Shown: piece by piece, positions 15,561-22,399 of the stretch
Layout of the letters: the number at the start of each line of letters is the position of its first letter
How positions within the stretch are numbered: position 1 is the stretch's first letter
Origin: a virus
Virus record (IMG/VR): IMGVR_UViG_3300017739_000034
Coordinates: 1 to 37,199 of that record
Length of the DNA stretch: 37,199 nucleotides
Reading direction: 5' to 3' (one strand)
Position numbers and translations under genes: made by a program
Notes under the pieces: model-generated
Database searches by the model: none
Seen by the model: only the letters and a program-made list of their open reading frames with translations
What the model was told of the DNA's origin: nothing

Positions 15561-16223
15561 ATGAACAAAGCACCATACAATCGAAGATCTATACACAAAG
15601 ATGTTTCACACCTACCTTTAGACCAGATTCAATATGCTATCACCCCTCCACTCTTGGAAGAGGAAATAGTTCATTGCCGAAGGTCTGATGAGAAGAACCT
15701 TACCAACTACGCAGGAAAAGTATGCGAAGATTTGGTAAGGTCTTACTGTGCAGAGAACAGATGGAATGTAGCAGAACCTGAGATTGATATGGGAATTGAC
15801 TTGCTTATCAATAGAAATGATAGGTGGGACAAAGTTCAAGTTAAGAAAGTTGTTTTCTGGGAAACTGACTATGGATTGATGACACAGAAGTTTCAGTTTC
15901 AATCAGGTGGTATATCAAAGGATGTAAGATTGCGTCATCGTCAATCAAGTCCTGATGACTTTGATTCATTCATTCATGTATTGGCAACTCCATATCGCCA
16001 ACTTATATTTGAGACTCCCGTAGATCAAATCCCTTTGAAAAAGGATGGTACTTTTATACAATCGAGAGGGACAGTTATTACTCAGAATTATAAGAAAGCA
16101 CCGAAGGGGTATGTTGATTGGGGGAAAAATATGGTAAGATGTTTATATCATCCTAAATTGTTCCTAACCTTTCCTGACTTCTGGAATACAAAAGATAGAA
16201 ATCTTTCAACTTTATTATCATGA
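15561..16223 (+). CDS. PD-(D/E)XK-like putative nuclease
   Basis: A 220-residue protein with a likely restriction-endonuclease-type core: E56 in 'AGKVCEDLV', D80 in 'MGIDLLI', and Q93-V-K95-K96 in 'DKVQVKK'. The order glutamate helix, GxD strand, Q-x-K strand is the typical PD-(D/E)XK signature, here with Q in place of D/E as in several families. It follows the Dam-type methyltransferase by 1 nt and overlaps gp62 by 4 nt. It could cut DNA unprotected by the methylase, act as a repair nuclease, or be inactive. I found no exact family. Confidence 0.6.
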   Translation: MNKAPYNRRSIHKDVSHLPLDQIQYAITPPLLEEEIVHCRRSDEKNLTNYAGKVCEDLVRSYCAENRWNVAEPEIDMGIDLLINRNDRWDKVQVKKVVFWETDYGLMTQKFQFQSGGISKDVRLRHRQSSPDDFDSFIHVLATPYRQLIFETPVDQIPLKKDGTFIQSRGTVITQNYKKAPKGYVDWGKNMVRCLYHPKLFLTFPDFWNTKDRNLSTLLS

Positions 16224-16624
16224 AATACGATGACAGATATCCTCTAAAGGATTATCTAAACTCCATCAATCTTAACAAAAAGAACTTGATGGACGATGAA
16301 GATCCCACATGGGAAAAGAAGTACCCTGCATTCATTATTAATAAATGTATGTCTCATCATATGGATACAGTTCTATATGCTAACGAGATGAATATGTATC
16401 CAAACTTACCTAATCGTATGCAGTATGATTTTTTTATACATATAGTGAGACCCCGTAAGAGATTCTCTCCTTGGGGTAAGAAGGAAAAGGTGAATGATCT
16501 TGAACTTGTCAAGGAATACTATGGTTATAGTAATGAGAAGGCAAAACAAGCATTGCGTATCCTATCTCCTAATCATCTAGACTACATTAAAGAAAAACTG
16601 AACAAAGGGGGTAAGAAAAGATGA
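16220..16624 (+). CDS. 62: gp62 clamp loader subunit
   Basis: A 134-residue protein of the short cyanophage gp62 type: 'LNSINLNKKNLMDDEDPTWE', 'YPAFIINKCMSHHMDTVLY', 'PNRMQYDFFIHIVRPRKR' and 'YYGYSNEKAKQALRILS'. T4 gp62 (187 residues) has the corresponding 'ENALSQFPECMPAVYAMNL' and 'MAAVPRGKRYGKW'. It joins gp44 in the clamp loader. It overlaps the previous gene and RegA by 4 nt each. Confidence 0.85.
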   Translation: MKYDDRYPLKDYLNSINLNKKNLMDDEDPTWEKKYPAFIINKCMSHHMDTVLYANEMNMYPNLPNRMQYDFFIHIVRPRKRFSPWGKKEKVNDLELVKEYYGYSNEKAKQALRILSPNHLDYIKEKLNKGGKKR

Positions 16625-17043
16625 GTGAAGGTAATGAAGTCCAATGGACTAAAGAGAATATGATTGAAGTGAACCTCAAGGAACCTGATGATTTCTTGAA
16701 AGTTCGCGAAACACTTACCCGTATTGGAGTTGCCTCCCGTAAGGAAAAGAAACTGTATCAGTCCTGCCACATTCTACATAAGAAAGGACAATACTACATT
16801 GTACATTTTAAAGAACTATTTGCGTTAGACGGAAAGAAAGCAAACCTATCAGACAACGACGTACAAAGACGAAACAGAATCATCAAACTATTATCTGATT
16901 GGGGTCTAGTTGAGATTGTAAAGGAAGACAGCATTAAAGGTGTAGCACCACTAAGTCAAATCAAAGTTATTGCATACAAAGAAAAGGGGGACTGGACACT
17001 AGAGTCTAAATACAATATTGGAAAGAAACGCACTACAGAATGA
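16621..17043 (+). CDS. regA: RegA translational repressor
   Basis: A 140-residue protein close to T4 RegA (122 residues): 'MIEVNLKEPDDFLKVRETLT', 'LYQSCHILHKKGQYYIVHFK' and 'LSDWGLVEIV' all match. RegA binds start regions of early mRNAs and blocks translation, including clamp and clamp-loader genes. The reading frame extends 13 residues upstream of the T4-like start (M14). The upstream start at 16621 has a strong AAAGGGGG site and the usual 4-nt overlap, so it is preferred. Confidence 0.93.
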   Translation: MSEGNEVQWTKENMIEVNLKEPDDFLKVRETLTRIGVASRKEKKLYQSCHILHKKGQYYIVHFKELFALDGKKANLSDNDVQRRNRIIKLLSDWGLVEIVKEDSIKGVAPLSQIKVIAYKEKGDWTLESKYNIGKKRTTE

Positions 17044-17690
17044 GCGACTTTAATTATCATGTCCAGTGGTTTAAAAGTCCTGGATACCTACTAGCAGAGG
17101 TTCCCCCTGCAGTAGTTGAAGAATTACAGCATAGCATCAACACACTAGAGAAGACCCCTGAGACGGACGCTAGAGACTCTCTGAGGGGTCATATAGAAGA
17201 AGAATGGACTTTACCCCTATCCAAGGAGATTAGTGCATTCACTCGTTGCCTTTCATATGAATACATCAAGCAGTTTGGTTTCCAACCTGCTATGGGTGTA
17301 GCAGAGACAATGAGAGAAATCAGTGAGTGTGACTTTGAACTAAAAAGACTCTGGGTAAACTTCCAGAATAAATACGACTTCAACCCTCTGCACATACACA
17401 GTGGGTTGTTTTCGTTTGTGATCTGGGTGCAAGTTCCATATGACTTAGAAGAAGAAAGAAAAAGATATAAGACAAACGGAAATGAGACAGCATCATTCAT
17501 GTTCCAGTACAACACAGCACTAGGTGGACTGGATACAGAGTACTTACACATAGACAAATCATTTGAATGGAAGATAGCATTCTTCCCTGCACGCCTTAAT
17601 CACGGTGTTAATCCATTTTATACTACAGATGATCACCGTATCTCAATAAGTGGAAATCTTTATGTTATAGATAATAATACAATAGAATAA
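17040..17690 (+). CDS. 2OG-Fe(II) oxygenase-like protein
   Basis: A 216-residue protein with a double-stranded beta-helix pattern typical of the phage 2OG-Fe(II) oxygenases: 'LWVNFQNKYDFNPLHIHSG' with H118/H120, 'FSFVIWVQVP', then 'FFPARLNHGVNPF' with H188 and 'DDHRISISGNLYV' with R200 as likely 2OG-binding arginine. The proximal motif reads H-x-H rather than the usual H-x-D/E, so metal use may differ. It overlaps RegA by 4 nt. Substrate unknown. Confidence 0.7.
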   Translation: MSDFNYHVQWFKSPGYLLAEVPPAVVEELQHSINTLEKTPETDARDSLRGHIEEEWTLPLSKEISAFTRCLSYEYIKQFGFQPAMGVAETMREISECDFELKRLWVNFQNKYDFNPLHIHSGLFSFVIWVQVPYDLEEERKRYKTNGNETASFMFQYNTALGGLDTEYLHIDKSFEWKIAFFPARLNHGVNPFYTTDDHRISISGNLYVIDNNTIE

Positions 17691-17695
17691 TTATC

Positions 17696-18109
17696 ATGGC
17701 AGATGCAGTTAAAAAAGAAGACCCTAAGAAGGGTATCTTAGGTAAAATTAAAGAAGCAGCAGAGGATAAGGAGGAGCAACTTGCTATCCTTTCTACCTTT
17801 GTGCGACTTGGAATCTTGATTTGGTCTGGTGGAATTTTAACATTAGCGTATGTTGATTTGCCACCTGCATTGAAAATTCCTAAACAGGATATGGATCCAA
17901 CTTTCATAGCTTCGGTCTTCACAGGAGTCGTAGCTACCTTCGGTGTCCAAGCGGGAGGTAAGAAAAAGAACGGTGAAAATGGTGGTGGTGCAAACATATC
18001 TAAAAAAGATATGGAGTTTCTTATCGCTAAGGCATCCGAGACTGCTCCTGCCCAAACTATAAGGATCGAACAAGGTCCTGTAAAAATTGTCCCTTCTGAT
18101 ACTAAGTAA
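17696..18109 (+). CDS. two-helix membrane protein (holin-like topology)
   Basis: A 137-residue protein with a charged N-terminus, two hydrophobic segments (LSTFVRLGILIWSGGILTLA, about 32-51, and TFIASVFTGVVATFGVQAG, about 69-87), and a cytoplasmic-type tail rich in Lys and Gly (GGKKKNGENGGG). The topology is compatible with a class II holin, but I see no family evidence. The first of four adjacent small genes with membrane segments. Confidence 0.6.
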   Translation: MADAVKKEDPKKGILGKIKEAAEDKEEQLAILSTFVRLGILIWSGGILTLAYVDLPPALKIPKQDMDPTFIASVFTGVVATFGVQAGGKKKNGENGGGANISKKDMEFLIAKASETAPAQTIRIEQGPVKIVPSDTK

Positions 18110-18114
18110 TCATC

Positions 18115-18351
18115 ATGCAAAAAATCATTAACGTCCTTGCCATTGCATCATTCGCTGTTTCTATTTCTGCTGTTGGTGGTGCTGTGTATGTGTATACACA
18201 GAAAGATGCCATCATCGAAGATCTAAAGGAGAAAGCGTTAGGTTCTTTAGGTGCAGGAATCTCTTCAGCACTTCCTAATGTAGTCGAAGGTATCATACCT
18301 GAGACAACAGGATCTGCCATCCCAGATGTTAAATTGCCCTCAATGCCATGA
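18115..18351 (+). CDS. small membrane-anchored protein
   Basis: A 78-residue protein with an N-terminal hydrophobic segment (INVLAIASFAVSISAVGGAV, about 4-23), a short charged helix, and a Pro/Gly-rich tail. It could be an N-terminal anchor or an uncleaved signal. It overlaps the next start by 4 nt (ATGA). The C-terminal part may lie in the periplasm or be exposed on the virion. Function unknown. Confidence 0.6.
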   Translation: MQKIINVLAIASFAVSISAVGGAVYVYTQKDAIIEDLKEKALGSLGAGISSALPNVVEGIIPETTGSAIPDVKLPSMP

Positions 18352-18962
18352 ATGTTAAATGGATCTCAATAGGTGTAGTCGGTAGTTTATTTGCTGCTTC
18401 TCATATTGGTATGATTGGTATGCTTGCAACTAGAAACGAGTCTAAAATACCACAGTTAAACCTGCCTGCAGGACCTTATACTTCTTACGTTGCTACTGCA
18501 GACGAATCTGGATATAAGATTAGTTACAAAGCAAATGATCCTAAGACGATGTACATCACTAAGGACATTGTAAAACCTTCTGGGTTTCTCGGATTCGGGA
18601 GAACCAAGACACAAGTTGTTGAAGAGTACGTCATGGACGGATCAACCAATCAAGGTGGACCTGTATCCAATGCTCGCTCATGGCAAGATGGTAGTGCAGG
18701 AGGCAAAGCAGGAATCTCAAAAAAGTCTGTCGCGTGTATCGAGGCGGTCGGTGGTGGCAAACAAACGGGACGTCTTGTCGGGACTAGCGTAGGTGCTGCT
18801 GTTGCTCCTGCTGTCACTGGAATCCCATTTGTTGGTTGGTTAGCAGCAGGTTGGATTGCTATGTTCGGTGGAGAACAAGGTTCAGAGATAGGTGGTAATA
18901 TGGTTAATGATCTCAATGATGCATGTGAGGTAGACGATGGAGATACCAACAATAAGGATTGA
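18348..18962 (+). CDS. membrane protein with glycine-zipper region
   Basis: A 204-residue protein: an N-terminal hydrophobic stretch (WISIGVVGSLFAASHIGMIG), a soluble middle, and a C-terminal glycine/alanine-rich region (VGTSVGAAVAPAVTGIPF, GWLAAGWIAMFGGEQGSEIG). Glycine-zipper segments can insert into or pack within membranes, as in pore-forming or DNA-ejection proteins (inference). The last 26 nt overlap the next gene. Confidence 0.6.
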   Translation: MNVKWISIGVVGSLFAASHIGMIGMLATRNESKIPQLNLPAGPYTSYVATADESGYKISYKANDPKTMYITKDIVKPSGFLGFGRTKTQVVEEYVMDGSTNQGGPVSNARSWQDGSAGGKAGISKKSVACIEAVGGGKQTGRLVGTSVGAAVAPAVTGIPFVGWLAAGWIAMFGGEQGSEIGGNMVNDLNDACEVDDGDTNNKD

Positions 18963-19716
18963 TCAAGGTCAAATCCAAACTATCAATGTCAGAAACAATT
19001 ACATAAGTGATATACCGAAATGGTTAACATCGGATCCCCCTCAGGCGATTCCGATATATCCTCCTGTCACTCAACAGATTGGTGTACCTATCATCAACAT
19101 TCCTGGATGTGTTGAGGCACATGAACGTAGTGATAAGAATGATAATATTGTAGGTGACGATCCTAAGGGTGCGAGGATATTTTGTGATGCAGGTTTACCT
19201 TCATTCAATCCTATTGATTACTCACCAGAACAGTTACAGTATGAAATGCAGGCACCAGTTCCACCTGTAGCACCACCTCCAGATGATGTAGAAACTGATA
19301 CTGATATACCTCCAGTCAAACCTCCACCTACTGAGTGCCCTGGACCTAATCAACCTAGAGTTGGTGACCTAACAGCAAGTGGAGATGAAAGAGTTATTGG
19401 TCACGAACTAAGTGAAGATGGTAAAATCTGTGTAGTATTATATGAAGATACAACTGCAGTCGAAAAATTTCTACCAACTGCAAATCAAGTCAGCACTACT
19501 GCATCGATTGCTGTAGTAGCTACCGCTGCTGCTGCAGCAACACCATTATTATTGAGAGTTGTCAAACCTATAGTCAAACAAATTATTAAAAAGATTCAGA
19601 AGTTACTAGGTAAAGAACCTCGTCAACCTACTAGAATTGAAGTTAAGGCAAACGCGATTCGTCAAAAGAGAGGGTTACCTCCTTTAAAAGTGAAGCGTCC
19701 GAAGAAACCTCGTTAG
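18937..19716 (+). CDS. proline-rich protein with C-terminal membrane helix and basic tail
   Basis: A 259-residue protein. The middle is proline-rich (QAPVPPVAPPPDD, PPVKPPPTECP). A hydrophobic segment (ASIAVVATAAAAATPLLLRV, about 188-207) precedes a very basic tail (KPIVKQIIKKIQKLLGK and KVKRPKKPR). Cysteines at 57, 82 and 132 region could pair. It may be an envelope or virion protein; no family recognised. The start overlaps the previous gene by 26 nt. The 3' end overlaps the convergent minus-strand gene by 74 nt. Confidence 0.6.
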   Translation: MEIPTIRIDQGQIQTINVRNNYISDIPKWLTSDPPQAIPIYPPVTQQIGVPIINIPGCVEAHERSDKNDNIVGDDPKGARIFCDAGLPSFNPIDYSPEQLQYEMQAPVPPVAPPPDDVETDTDIPPVKPPPTECPGPNQPRVGDLTASGDERVIGHELSEDGKICVVLYEDTTAVEKFLPTANQVSTTASIAVVATAAAAATPLLLRVVKPIVKQIIKKIQKLLGKEPRQPTRIEVKANAIRQKRGLPPLKVKRPKKPR

Positions 19717-20512
19717 GTGTAATCTTATGAACGTGGGGTGTAATAGTATTAACACCTTGTACTACCACGTCAGCACACAGTGAAAAATAAGGTGACTTTG
19801 GATGGAAGGATATACCATCTTTCATTAATGAACCGCAATTTTTTAATCTCGCGATCTCAAAATCCAAGCGTTTATTAGCATTCATCTGATTCATCAATGC
19901 GATGTTTGATGCTGCTGCTTCTTTACATAGTTTCTGGAGTTTCTTATCCATGGGGTTAGACCATGTAGCAGACACACCTATACTTAAATTATAATTATCT
20001 TTCTGTCCTGTTCTTGTCGGAACAAAATATAAAATCTCTCCTGGATTATCTGGCACTCCGTTATCATCTGCGTCTAACATATTGTAGACTGGAGAATCCC
20101 AGTATTGTTCGTTTGGTTTTTGTGCTGATGCACTACCTGTAACGTATGGCGTGACATTCATAGTCGGTCCTTGACATTGGATGCCATTACCATAAGTGTT
20201 AGTTATATACGGTCCTTGTAAAACCTGAATTGCCTGATTGGTAACTGAGCCCGAACTATTTGCAACGGGAGCAGCAGTTGCACTGACTCCCCCTACAGTT
20301 TCCGCAACCGCAGGTATCGCATTTGTTAGTTGTGTTAGACATAGAATTACTGGGAGAAAATACTTGTTGTGTCGGTTACGCTTGTAACCTCGGTAGTCCT
20401 CTGGATTACCGTGTGATTTGAAAGACCTGGGGATTGATAGGTCTCTGTGAACTGAAACGCTGCCCCTGGTGTTGTCTGTGTGAACGTTGGTTTCGTTCCT
20501 ATTCCTGTCCAT
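19643..20512 (-). CDS. exported/anchored protein, overlapped at both ends
   Basis: A 289-residue protein with a 54-residue hydrophilic, basic N-terminus followed by a signal-like segment (YFLPVILCLTQLTNAIPAVA) and a soluble domain with cysteine-bearing motifs (GNGIQCQGP, RLKNCGSLM, SPYFSLCADVVV). I kept ATG 20512 because AAGGAG lies 10 nt upstream (20523-20528) and there is no in-frame ATG, GTG or TTG nearer the signal segment. This start makes the first 166 nt overlap the previous gene out of frame (20347-20512). A -1 frameshift fusion is the alternative. The 3' end overlaps the plus-strand gene by 74 nt. Confidence 0.65.
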   Translation of the reverse strand: MDRNRNETNVHTDNTRGSVSVHRDLSIPRSFKSHGNPEDYRGYKRNRHNKYFLPVILCLTQLTNAIPAVAETVGGVSATAAPVANSSGSVTNQAIQVLQGPYITNTYGNGIQCQGPTMNVTPYVTGSASAQKPNEQYWDSPVYNMLDADDNGVPDNPGEILYFVPTRTGQKDNYNLSIGVSATWSNPMDKKLQKLCKEAAASNIALMNQMNANKRLDFEIARLKNCGSLMKDGISFHPKSPYFSLCADVVVQGVNTITPHVHKITPNEVSSDASLLKEVTLSFDESRLP

Positions 20513-20799
20513 GTCGAAGTCACTCCTTCAATAATTACATTTGATTTCTCAGTGGTAGGGGATAGATTACCACTTGCAGATACGCCTGATCCTGTTACCG
20601 AAAATTGATACCCAGTGTTGTAGTCCATCGAATTGATAGTTTCTACTACTTTTGATGTCGTTTCCGTGTGAGACGTCATCGAGCCTTGTTGAAAATTTGG
20701 CACCACGGGGACCGCAATCGCAGGTGCAGCACTTGTCAAAGCAATAACCGCACCTAGGACATATGTCTTTCTTGTTATTATATATGAAAGGTTCACCAT
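20347..20799 (-). CDS. exported Thr/Ser-rich protein
   Basis: A 150-residue protein with an N-terminal signal peptide (KTYVLGAVIALTSAAPAIA, cleavage likely after AIA or AVA) and a threonine/serine-rich, beta-prone mature part (SVTGSGVSASGNLSPTTEK). GGAG lies 9 nt before the ATG. Its last 166 nt are read in another frame by the next gene. Together with its two neighbours it forms a minus-strand cluster of exported proteins. Function unknown; a virion fibre-like or envelope protein is possible. Confidence 0.68.
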   Translation of the reverse strand: MVNLSYIITRKTYVLGAVIALTSAAPAIAVPVVPNFQQGSMTSHTETTSKVVETINSMDYNTGYQFSVTGSGVSASGNLSPTTEKSNVIIEGVTSTWTGIGTKPTFTQTTPGAAFQFTETYQSPGLSNHTVIQRTTEVTSVTDTTSIFSQ

Positions 20800-20821
20800 A
20801 GTCGTCTTTCTCCATTAAAGT

Positions 20822-21328
20822 CTAGTCAAAGACAGAGATTTCACTAACAAATTGACCAGTAGTTGTAGTACCTGCTAAACCGCCACCTGTAAGAGTAACA
20901 GCATGTGCGTTGGTAACAGTACCAACAGCAGCACTACCTGCAGTACCACCAGAGTAGTGGACTTGATTACCGAACAATGCTTCATCAGTACCTGATCCTG
21001 CAGCATCACCTGCTGTGAATGACTGACTGAAATTGAATGATCCTGATCCAGTTTGTGTTGCTGAAATTTCTCCAACACTTGCAACACCTGTAGTTGCACT
21101 ATAGGAGTTAATACCAATACCACCTGAAACTGCACTACCACCTGATGGTGTGTGTGATGTAGTTACATTCGTACCAGAGATAGAAAAAGCATTACCAACT
21201 CTAGTGTATGAATTGTAACCTGCTTCTACCGTATGTTGTAAACTAGACTGATGTTTACTAACTATTCCACCTGCATGAGCAGCACTTCCTGCCATGAGTA
21301 ACATAACGAGAGGTAAAATTTTCTTCAT
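20822..21328 (-). CDS. exported Gly/Ser/Thr-rich protein
   Basis: A 168-residue protein starting with a textbook signal peptide (MKKILPLVMLLMAGSAAHA, cleavage after AHA) and a mature part made of short Gly, Ser, Thr and Ala-rich beta repeats (TATQTGSGSFNF-like, GGTAGSAAVG, TGGGLAGTTTTG). It is the first gene of the minus-strand cluster, 22 nt before the next start. The composition resembles secreted or fibre proteins. No family recognised. Confidence 0.7.
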   Translation of the reverse strand: MKKILPLVMLLMAGSAAHAGGIVSKHQSSLQHTVEAGYNSYTRVGNAFSISGTNVTTSHTPSGGSAVSGGIGINSYSATTGVASVGEISATQTGSGSFNFSQSFTAGDAAGSGTDEALFGNQVHYSGGTAGSAAVGTVTNAHAVTLTGGGLAGTTTTGQFVSEISVFD

Positions 21329-21420
21329 TTTTCCTCATATGAGTTCTACCACTATATAGGTTAGGTATTTCCTACAAAAGGGTTCGGTCTGTACACTACC
21401 AGTCAGGGACTAGAATGTAG

Positions 21421-21427
21421 TTAAATA
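21421..21427 (+). promoter_or_regulatory. late-promoter-like box TTAAATA upstream of hsp20
   Basis: TTAAATA lies 52 nt before the hsp20 start in the 150-nt divergent region 21329-21478. Predicted transcripts would begin near 21434, right at the hairpin 21432-21450. For the divergent minus-strand cluster I see no clear promoter in this region, only a weak TATAGT-like box. Confidence 0.35.
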
Positions 21428-21431
21428 TAAC

Positions 21432-21450
21432 TGTGATGCTTCGGGTCACA
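21432..21450 (+). promoter_or_regulatory. 5' leader hairpin with UUCG-type loop
   Basis: TGTGA (21432-21436) pairs with TCACA (21446-21450), and the apical part contains a CTTCGG that can form a UUCG tetraloop. There is one mismatch between them. It sits near the predicted 5' end of the hsp20 mRNA and could stabilise it. No T-run follows, so it is not an intrinsic terminator. Confidence 0.35.
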
Positions 21451-21478
21451 CATTCACACTCGCTTAATAAGGAGCACA

Positions 21479-21928
21479 ATGACAAACTTACAAAAATGGT
21501 CCTCGAAGGACGTTAATGCAATTTTTGATGCAGCAAACCGCTACAGTGTAGGACTAGATGATTTGTTCTACAGACTGCATTCATACGGAGCAGGATCTCC
21601 AGGTGGAGCATACCCTCCATACAATATCGTCAAAGAATCAAATGTTAAATGGCGTATTGAACTAGCACTAGCAGGATGGAAGAAAGAAGATATTGAAGTT
21701 ACTACTGAATCTAACATTATGATTGTCAAATCAAAATGCCAAGAAGAAGCACCAGATCAAGAACAATATCTACACAAAGGTGTGGCAGGTAGATCTTTCA
21801 CACGAGGATTTAACTTATCCGACGATGTAGAGATCGGTGAAGTTGAGTTCAATAATGGATTGTTAACAATCGAGTTGAAGAAAGTTATTCCAGATCACCA
21901 AAAACTTAAAGTGTATGAGATTCAATAA
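21479..21928 (+). CDS. hsp20: Hsp20 small heat-shock protein
   Basis: A 149-residue protein of the alpha-crystallin family: 'YPPYNIVKESNVKWRIELAL', 'AGWKKEDIEVTTESNIMIV', 'GRSFTRGFNLSDDVEIGEV', and 'EFNNGLLTIELKKVIP', the conserved end of the crystallin domain. AAGGAGCACA gives a strong ribosome-binding site. Hsp20 is common in T4-like cyanophages; it would hold unfolded proteins and may assist virion assembly or host thylakoid stability (inference). The 3' end overlaps a small minus-strand gene by 7 nt. Confidence 0.92.
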   Translation: MTNLQKWSSKDVNAIFDAANRYSVGLDDLFYRLHSYGAGSPGGAYPPYNIVKESNVKWRIELALAGWKKEDIEVTTESNIMIVKSKCQEEAPDQEQYLHKGVAGRSFTRGFNLSDDVEIGEVEFNNGLLTIELKKVIPDHQKLKVYEIQ

Positions 21929-22098
21929 TCCTCATAGGGTGAATTGAGTCTATCTTGATGTTCAGCATTTTGTAAACAATACGCATGGACATCCATCTCC
22001 ATCATATAATGAGCATGAGTATGAACTACTTGAATCATTCCAAGAGTGCCACATAACACAACGTTGAATATAGTGACAGGGTGAAAAAGAAACTTCAT
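21922..22098 (-). CDS. small histidine-rich membrane protein
   Basis: A 58-residue protein on the minus strand: MKFLFHPVTIFNVVLCGTLG, then 'MIQVVHTHAHYMMEMDVHAY' and a polar end. The N-terminal hydrophobic stretch is a likely membrane anchor. The following His/Met-rich part (HTHAHYMMEMDVH) could bind metal (inference). It fills the otherwise empty space between hsp20 and the terminator at 22141. No good Shine-Dalgarno sequence is visible, so the call is moderate. Confidence 0.5.
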   Translation of the reverse strand: MKFLFHPVTIFNVVLCGTLGMIQVVHTHAHYMMEMDVHAYCLQNAEHQDRLNSPYEDY

Positions 22099-22140
22099 CA
22101 GGAGATCTTTAAAGATACACTATATACTATGGAACTAAAC

Positions 22141-22167
22141 AGAGACCCTTCGCAGGTCTCTTTTTTT
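22141..22167 (+). terminator. strong intrinsic terminator
   Basis: AGAGACC (22141-22147) pairs with GGTCTCT (22155-22161) around CTTCGCA, followed by a run of seven T (22161-22167). It ends the hsp20 transcript. The run ends 1 nt before the ATG at 22169, so the next gene has no room for a normal ribosome-binding site outside the hairpin. Confidence 0.82.
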
Positions 22168-22168
22168 A

Positions 22169-22399
22169 ATGAATATCTATTTGAATTTAAAACCAAATAA
22201 TTACGATGGAGAATCGGATCTCCTAACATTAGACTTGCCAAAGGATCATTTAGATGATATAATGCGTTATGTGAGACCCATTGCTGATAACACTAAGCAA
22301 GCAGATCACCAGGTCCTAAAGGATCTGATCAAAGAGTGTATGTTAACTATTTCACAAAGGAACTATGAGCGTAAGAATCGTAAGAACAAAAGGCGGTGA
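22169..22399 (+). CDS. small hypothetical protein
   Basis: A 76-residue protein with an acidic N-terminal half (LTLDLPKDHLDDIMRYVRP), a helical centre and a very basic end (RNYERKNRKNKRR). It overlaps the next gene by 35 nt. Its start directly follows the T-run of the terminator and has no Shine-Dalgarno sequence, so it may be translated poorly, as a leaderless mRNA, or only after read-through. A later start is possible. Function unknown. Confidence 0.55.
   Translation: MNIYLNLKPNNYDGESDLLTLDLPKDHLDDIMRYVRPIADNTKQADHQVLKDLIKECMLTISQRNYERKNRKNKRR

Noticed and set aside
17361-17372. AATAAATA late-box-like sequence inside the oxygenase gene
   Set aside because: Over 300 nt from the next gene and within coding sequence; A/T-rich codons make such matches common.
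20567-20815. Minus-strand 82-residue frame with a cysteine-rich stretch (CPRCGYCFDKCCTCDCG)
   Set aside because: It arises by reading the signal-peptide region of the exported gene at 20347-20799 in another frame. The latter has GGAG at proper distance and a sensible mature part, while this frame lacks a ribosome-binding site. The cysteines come from GCN/GTN codons shifted by one base.
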